Source of the DNA: Pseudomonas sediminis
Lineage (GTDB): Bacteria; Pseudomonadota; Gammaproteobacteria; Pseudomonadales; Pseudomonadaceae
Length of the DNA: 64,000 nt
Assembly: GCF_039555755.1 (NCBI RefSeq)
Contig: NZ_CP154631.1
Location: 3,720,001-3,784,000 of the forward strand
Direction: 5' to 3'
Shown: piece by piece, positions 59,930 to 64,000 of the stretch
How the letters are laid out: each line of letters starts with the position of its first letter
How positions within the stretch are numbered: the first letter of the stretch is position 1
The notes under the pieces: generated by a model
What the model was told of the DNA's origin: nothing
Databases searched by the model: none
What the model saw: only the letters and a program-made list of their open reading frames with translations
Program-made: the position numbers and the translations under genes

Positions 59930-61918
59930 TCAGGCCCCTACAGCTTCGATTTCCACCAGCAACTGGCGATTCTTCACCTGGTCGCCCTGGCTCACGCCGA
60001 CGCGGCGAACGATGCCGTCGACGCCAGCCTTGAGCGGGTGCTCCATCTTCATCGCTTCCAGCACCACCAGTAGTTGTCCCTTGCTCACGCTGGCGCCCTC
60101 GGCGATCAGTACGTCGACGATGGCGCCATCCATCGGTGCCTTCACCGCGCCGCTGCTGGCGGCGTTCTGGCCGCCGGCCGGCTCGTGGGTGACATCCACT
60201 AATTCCAGGTTGCCATGCTCACCATACAGCCGCAGGCGTTCGCCTTCGATGTGGTAAGCCTGGCGGCGGCGCACCCCGTCCAATTCCAGGGTCAGCCAGC
60301 GACCGTCGCTGGCCAGCAGGCGCAGGGACAGCTGTTCTTCGCCCCGACGCACGCAAAGGTGCGCTTGGGCGCCGCTGGCGAGCACGTCCAGCTCCACGGC
60401 GTGCTTGTGCTCGCCCTGCTTGAGAACGAAACGCCAGGGCGCACTGCCGGCGCTGCGCCAGCCAGACAGGCCAGGTTGGTGCGCACGGGCATCGGCCGAG
60501 ACCTGGTAGAGCAGGGCAGCAGCCATGGCCAGCTCGGCCAGGCTGGCGGTATGAGGGTGCAGGCTGGGGTCATCCGCGAAGTGCTCGGCGATGAACGCCG
60601 TGGTGGCGTTGCCAGCGGCGAACTCCGGGTTCTTGAGCAGGTTGGCGAGGAAGCGCTGGTTGCCGTTGACGCCGAGCAGCACGCACTGCTCGACGGCGCG
60701 TACCAGCTTGCGCCGGGCTTCGTCACGGGTTTCACCGTAGGCGATGACCTTGGCCAGCATCGGATCGTAGAAGGGCGTGACGGCCTGGCCCTCGACCAGG
60801 CCGTGATCGATGCGCACACCGGCCAGCAGCTCGGGCTCCCAACGCAGCACCTGGCCGGTTTGCGGCAGGAAGCCGGCGGCCGAGTCCTCGGCGTACAGGC
60901 GCACCTCCATGGCGTGGCCGGTGAGGCGAATGTCGTCCTGCTGCAGCGGTAGGGGTTGGCCTTCGGCGACGCGAATCTGCCAGGCCACCAGATCCTGCCC
61001 GGTGATCAGCTCGGTCACTGGGTGCTCGACCTGCAGGCGTGTGTTCATTTCCAGGAAGAAGAATTCGCCGCTGGCGTCGAGCAGAAATTCCACGGTGCCG
61101 GCGCCGACGTAGTTGACCGAAGCTGCAGCCTTGACCGCCGCTTTACCCATGGCTTTGCGTAGCTCCGGCGTCATCACCGGGCAGGGTGCTTCCTCGACCA
61201 CCTTTTGGTGACGGCGTTGCACCGAGCAGTCACGCTCGCCGAGATAGACGATATTGCCGTGCTGGTCGCCGAACACCTGAATCTCCACGTGGCGTGGGCG
61301 GATCACTGCGCGTTCGAGGATCAGCTCACCGGAGCCGAAGGCGTTCTGCGCCTCCGAGCGGGCGGTGCGGATCTGCCCCAGCAGTTCGGCGGACTCTGCT
61401 ACCTGCCGCATGCCGCGACCACCACCACCGACGCTGGCCTTGATCATCAGCGGGTAGCCGATACGTTCGGCTTCGCTGGCCAGGGTGTCGTCATCCTGGG
61501 CGGCGCCTTCGTAGCCGGGGATGCAGGGCACGCCGGCTTCGAGCATGGCGATCTTGGACAGGCGCTTGCTACCCATCAGGTGGATGGCTTCCACGGTCGG
61601 GCCGATAAAGACGATGCCGGCTGCTTCACAGGCGCGGGCGAAATCGGCGTTCTCGGAGAGGAAGCCATAGCCGGGGTGGATGGCGTCGGCGCCGGTCTTG
61701 CGCGCGGCTTCGATGATGGCGTCGATGCGCAGGTAGGACTGGTTGACCTGCGCCGGGCCGATGCACACGGCTTCGTCGGCGATCTGCACGTGGCGGGCGT
61801 CGGCATCGGCCTCGGAGTACACCGCCACGGTGCGGTAGCCGAGTTCGATGGCGGTGCGCATCACCCGGCAGGCGATCTCGCCGCGGTTGGCGATCAGGAT
61901 CTTGTTGAATGCGGGCAT
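59930..61918 (-). CDS. atuF: geranyl-CoA carboxylase alpha subunit (biotin-containing), AtuF
   Basis: Biotin carboxylase and biotin carrier subunit. The 662-residue protein has the ATP-grasp carboxylase domain (ILIANRGEIACRVMRTA, KASVGGGGRGMR, LGERDCSVQRRHQKVVEEAP, FLEMNTRLQVEHPVTE) over about residues 1-445, a middle domain, and a C-terminal biotinyl domain with biotin-accepting Lys624 in VLEAMKMEHP. It could in principle be the 3-methylcrotonyl-CoA carboxylase subunit LiuD; the gene order with AtuE- and AtuD-like neighbours and length favour AtuF. The beta subunit AtuC would lie outside the window. Confidence 0.88.
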   Translation of the reverse strand: MPAFNKILIANRGEIACRVMRTAIELGYRTVAVYSEADADARHVQIADEAVCIGPAQVNQSYLRIDAIIEAARKTGADAIHPGYGFLSENADFARACEAAGIVFIGPTVEAIHLMGSKRLSKIAMLEAGVPCIPGYEGAAQDDDTLASEAERIGYPLMIKASVGGGGRGMRQVAESAELLGQIRTARSEAQNAFGSGELILERAVIRPRHVEIQVFGDQHGNIVYLGERDCSVQRRHQKVVEEAPCPVMTPELRKAMGKAAVKAAASVNYVGAGTVEFLLDASGEFFFLEMNTRLQVEHPVTELITGQDLVAWQIRVAEGQPLPLQQDDIRLTGHAMEVRLYAEDSAAGFLPQTGQVLRWEPELLAGVRIDHGLVEGQAVTPFYDPMLAKVIAYGETRDEARRKLVRAVEQCVLLGVNGNQRFLANLLKNPEFAAGNATTAFIAEHFADDPSLHPHTASLAELAMAAALLYQVSADARAHQPGLSGWRSAGSAPWRFVLKQGEHKHAVELDVLASGAQAHLCVRRGEEQLSLRLLASDGRWLTLELDGVRRRQAYHIEGERLRLYGEHGNLELVDVTHEPAGGQNAASSGAVKAPMDGAIVDVLIAEGASVSKGQLLVVLEAMKMEHPLKAGVDGIVRRVGVSQGDQVKNRQLLVEIEAVGA

Positions 61919-61985
61919 CTCTGTGCTCCTGTTGTGCTACCTGGATGGTCTGTTCCGGATGGCATCCGGGTTACGTCAATTCATT

Positions 61986-62074
61986 CCCTCTCCCCTTGGG
62001 GAGAGGGTTAGGGAGAGGGGCTGCGCAAGACCAAACCCTCTCCCCCAGCCCCTCTCCCGCAAGCGGGAGAGGGG
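61986..62074. repeat. two CCCTCTCCC palindromes between atuE and atuF
   Basis: CCCTCTCCCC-TT-GGGGAGAGGG (61986-62007) and CCCCTCTCCCGC-AA-GCGGGAGAGGGG (62049-62074), with more of the same motif between. They fill most of the gap in the atu operon and could form hairpins in its message. Confidence 0.75.
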
Positions 62075-62078
62075 AGTT

Positions 62079-62876
62079 TTACTGTGCCCATTTCGGCTTG
62101 CGCTTCTGCACGAAGGCCATGGTGCCCTCGACGCCTTCGGTGCCGGTCACGGCGGCGGCGAACTGCTCGGCAGCGCGGTCGAGCAGCGGGCCGAGTGCTT
62201 CACGTTCGCTAGCCAGCAGCAGGGCCTTGGTCTGGGCGTTGGCCTGTGGCGCGCATTGGCGAATCTGTTCCAGGGTCTCGTCCAGGCGCTGCTGCAGGGC
62301 TGCGTCATCGTGCTCGCAGTAGTGCACCAGGCCCAGGCGCAGCGCCTCGCTGCCGTCGAAGCGGGCGGCGGTCAGGGCCAGGCGGCGGGTCTGGGTCAGG
62401 CCGATGCGGTGCACGACGAAGGGAGCGATCTGCGCTGGGAGGATGCCCAGCGTGGTTTCCGGCAGGCCGAACTTGGCGCCGCTGGCGGCGATGGCCACGT
62501 CGGAGACGCAGGCCAGGCCGAAGCCGCCACCCAGCACGGCGCCTTCCAGCACGGCAATCAGCACCTGTGGCGCGGCCTGGGCCTCTTCCAGCAGTGCGCC
62601 GAAGGCGCGGTTCAGCTCACGGTAGGCGTCGCCTCCCTTGGCGCGGGCGCCGGCCATGTCCTTGATGTCGCCGCCGGCGCAGAAGTGGCCGCCGGCGCCG
62701 CGCAGAACCAGGGCGCGCACGTTCGGCTCATGGCGCACGGCTTCCAGGGTGGCGCGCAGTTCGCCGACCATGGCCAGGCTCATGGCGTTGCGGCTGTCCG
62801 GTCGGTTGAGGGTGACGTGCAGTACGCCATCGACGGAGTTCAGCAGCAGGGTTTCGCAGCGGGGCAGATCGTTCAT
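62079..62876 (-). CDS. atuE: isohexenylglutaconyl-CoA hydratase AtuE
   Basis: Enoyl-CoA hydratase of the acyclic-terpene pathway, hydrating isohexenylglutaconyl-CoA made by geranyl-CoA carboxylase. The 265-residue crotonase-fold protein has LNRPDSRNAMSLAMVGELR, the oxyanion motif HFCAGGDIKDMAGAR, and EGAVLGGGFGLACVSDVAIAA with LPETTLGILPAQIAPFVV. The opening MNDLPRCETLLL and ILPAQIAPF are text I remember for AtuE. ATG 62876 fits; an upstream in-frame start adds 13 residues and lies in a repeat. Confidence 0.88.
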   Translation of the reverse strand: MNDLPRCETLLLNSVDGVLHVTLNRPDSRNAMSLAMVGELRATLEAVRHEPNVRALVLRGAGGHFCAGGDIKDMAGARAKGGDAYRELNRAFGALLEEAQAAPQVLIAVLEGAVLGGGFGLACVSDVAIAASGAKFGLPETTLGILPAQIAPFVVHRIGLTQTRRLALTAARFDGSEALRLGLVHYCEHDDAALQQRLDETLEQIRQCAPQANAQTKALLLASEREALGPLLDRAAEQFAAAVTGTEGVEGTMAFVQKRKPKWAQ

Positions 62877-62888
62877 CGCATAGCCTCG

Positions 62889-62922
62889 GTGTAGGGCGGG
62901 TGAAACCCGCCGCAACGGTATG
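62889..62922. repeat. GTAGGGCGGGTGAAACCCGCC repeat between atuD and atuE
   Basis: GGCGGGTGAAACCCGCC is a perfect 7-bp stem with a 3-base loop. It sits between the atuD stop and the atuE start. Confidence 0.5.
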
Positions 62923-62931
62923 AGTGGCAGG

Positions 62932-64000
62932 TCAGCCTTTCTTTTTCCCTGGCAGGATGCCCATCAGCTTGCAGATGATGCCGAGCATGATTTCGTCGGC
63001 GCCGCCGCCGATGCTGACCAGGCGCACGTCGCGGTAGGCGCGCGACACCGGGTTGTCCCACATGAAGCCCATGCCGCCCCAGTACTGCAGGCAGGCGTCG
63101 GACACTTCGCGGCCCAGGCGGCCGGCTTTGAGCTTGGCCATCGACGCCAGCTTGGTCACGTCGCGGCCCTTCACGTATTGCTCGGTGGCCTGGTAAACCA
63201 GTGCGCGCAGGCACTCGATGTCGGTTTGCAGCTCGGCCAGGCGGAAGTGGATGACCTGGTTGTCGATCAGCGGTTGGCCGAAGGTGTGGCGCTGCTTGCA
63301 GTAGTCGATGGTAGTGTCGACGCAGTGCTCCAGGCCCTTGATCATGTTGGCGGCGCCGAACAGGCGCTCTTCCTGAAACTGCAGCATCTGCATCATGAAA
63401 CCGGCGCCTTCGTGGCCGATGCGATAGCGCTGCGGCACACGCACGTTGTCGAAGAACACCTGGGCGGTCTCGGAGCTGCGCATGCCGAGCTTGTCCAGGT
63501 GTGGGCTGACGGTGATGCCGGGCGTCTTCATCGGCACCACGATCAGCGACTTGTTGACGTGCGGCTTGTCGTCACTGGTATTGGCCAGCAGGCAGATGAA
63601 GTCGGCCGACGGCGAGTTGGTGATCCACATCTTGCTGCCGTTGATCACGTAGTCGTCGCCGTCCTTGCGGGCGGTGGTCTTCAGGCCCGCCACGTCGGAG
63701 CCGGCGCCGACCTCGGAGACGCCGATGCAGCCGACCATCTCGCCTGTGATGGCCGGACGCAGGAACTCTTCACGCAGCTCATCGGAGCCGAAGCGCGCCA
63801 AGGCCGGGGTACACATATCGGTCTGCACGCCGATGGACATCGGGATGCCGCCGCAATGGATGGTGCCGAACTCTTCGGCGGCGACGATGGAGTAGCTGTA
63901 GTCCAGACCCATGCCGCCGAATTTTTCCGGTTTGGAGATGCCCAGCAGGCCCAGCTCGCCGGCCTTCTTGAAAATTTCTTGGATGGGGAAACGGCCTTCC
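62932..64000 (-). CDS. atuD: citronellyl-CoA dehydrogenase AtuD (acyl-CoA dehydrogenase family), partial
   Basis: FAD-dependent acyl-CoA dehydrogenase; its 5' end lies outside the window and about 355 residues are visible. Signatures are FGGMGLDYSYSIVAAEEFG, GCIGVSEVGAGSDVAGLKTTA, the FAD segment MWITNSPSADF, FQEERLFGAANMIKGLEHCVDTTIDYCKQRHTFGQPL, and LQYWGGMGFMWDNPVSRAYRDVR. At the C-terminal catalytic-Glu position of medium-chain enzymes this protein reads SIGGGADEIM, with Gly, so the base is probably the Glu of FQEERLFG as in isovaleryl-CoA dehydrogenase. Electrons would go to the ETF encoded at 27-28.7 kb. Confidence 0.85.
   Translation of the reverse strand, partial: EGRFPIQEIFKKAGELGLLGISKPEKFGGMGLDYSYSIVAAEEFGTIHCGGIPMSIGVQTDMCTPALARFGSDELREEFLRPAITGEMVGCIGVSEVGAGSDVAGLKTTARKDGDDYVINGSKMWITNSPSADFICLLANTSDDKPHVNKSLIVVPMKTPGITVSPHLDKLGMRSSETAQVFFDNVRVPQRYRIGHEGAGFMMQMLQFQEERLFGAANMIKGLEHCVDTTIDYCKQRHTFGQPLIDNQVIHFRLAELQTDIECLRALVYQATEQYVKGRDVTKLASMAKLKAGRLGREVSDACLQYWGGMGFMWDNPVSRAYRDVRLVSIGGGADEIMLGIICKLMGILPGKKKG

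Overview
The window is a dense, GC-rich gammaproteobacterial chromosome segment. Gene content and order are those of Pseudomonas. The run leuC-leuD-leuB-asd-(asd paralogue)-fimV-truA-trpF-accD-folC-SPOR-cvpA-purF-metZ-SDR matches the order I remember from P. aeruginosa. The purine block, the folE/Smr/isochorismatase/prmB block and an atuDEFG-like block also match remembered P. aeruginosa neighbourhoods, but are joined differently here. The species is an inference: the interspersed repeats and the acyclic-terpene genes suggest the P. mendocina/P. oleovorans side of the genus.

Layout. (1) 1-7.2 kb: a thioesterase, a secreted hypothetical, dusC, a small heat-shock gene with a sigma-32-like promoter and a ROSE-like RNA thermometer, a five-PAS GGDEF/EAL protein and a LysR regulator. 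(2) 7.4-24.8 kb: the leucine/aspartate-family/fimV/truA/trpF/accD/folC/purF/metZ housekeeping run, all on the plus strand. (3) 24.9-28.7 kb: ETF-ubiquinone oxidoreductase divergent from etfBA. The shared gap holds a PsrA-like operator and a 146-bp MITE-like element. (4) 28.8-37.3 kb: an alpha/beta hydrolase, a solute-binding protein, a DUF4398/OmpA lipoprotein pair, a MocR-type regulator, a von Willebrand lipoprotein coupled to an ECF sigma factor and a probable membrane anti-sigma factor, a Pro/Ala-rich lipoprotein, and the frameshifted remnant of an acyl-CoA synthetase gene. (5) 37.3-47.6 kb: a purine salvage/catabolism cluster (permease, GntR, guanine deaminase, xdhC, xdhB, xdhA, second GntR) with several palindromic operator candidates and an unlisted 43-codon ORF coupled to xdhC. 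(6) 47.6-54.5 kb: smc, zipA, ligA. (7) 54.5-58.9 kb: a thioredoxin-fold protein, folE, an Smr protein, two small membrane proteins, an isochorismatase-fold protein lacking its cysteine, and prmB. (8) 59.0-64.0 kb: atuG, atuF, atuE and a partial atuD, for citronellol/geraniol-type acyclic terpene catabolism.

Most gaps between operons carry short palindromic repeats of a few families (core GTAGGAGCGAGCTC, GTAGGAGCGGCTTC, GTAGGGTGCGC, CCCTCTCCC). No rRNA, tRNA, CRISPR array, prophage or intact insertion sequence was seen. Most long open frames opposite real genes are side effects of high GC at third codon positions. The least explained items are the vWA-sigma-anti-sigma module, the small ORF ahead of xdhC, the large palindrome in the xdhA promoter, the MITE-like element in the etf gap and the altered active sites of the Asd paralogue and the isochorismatase-fold protein.
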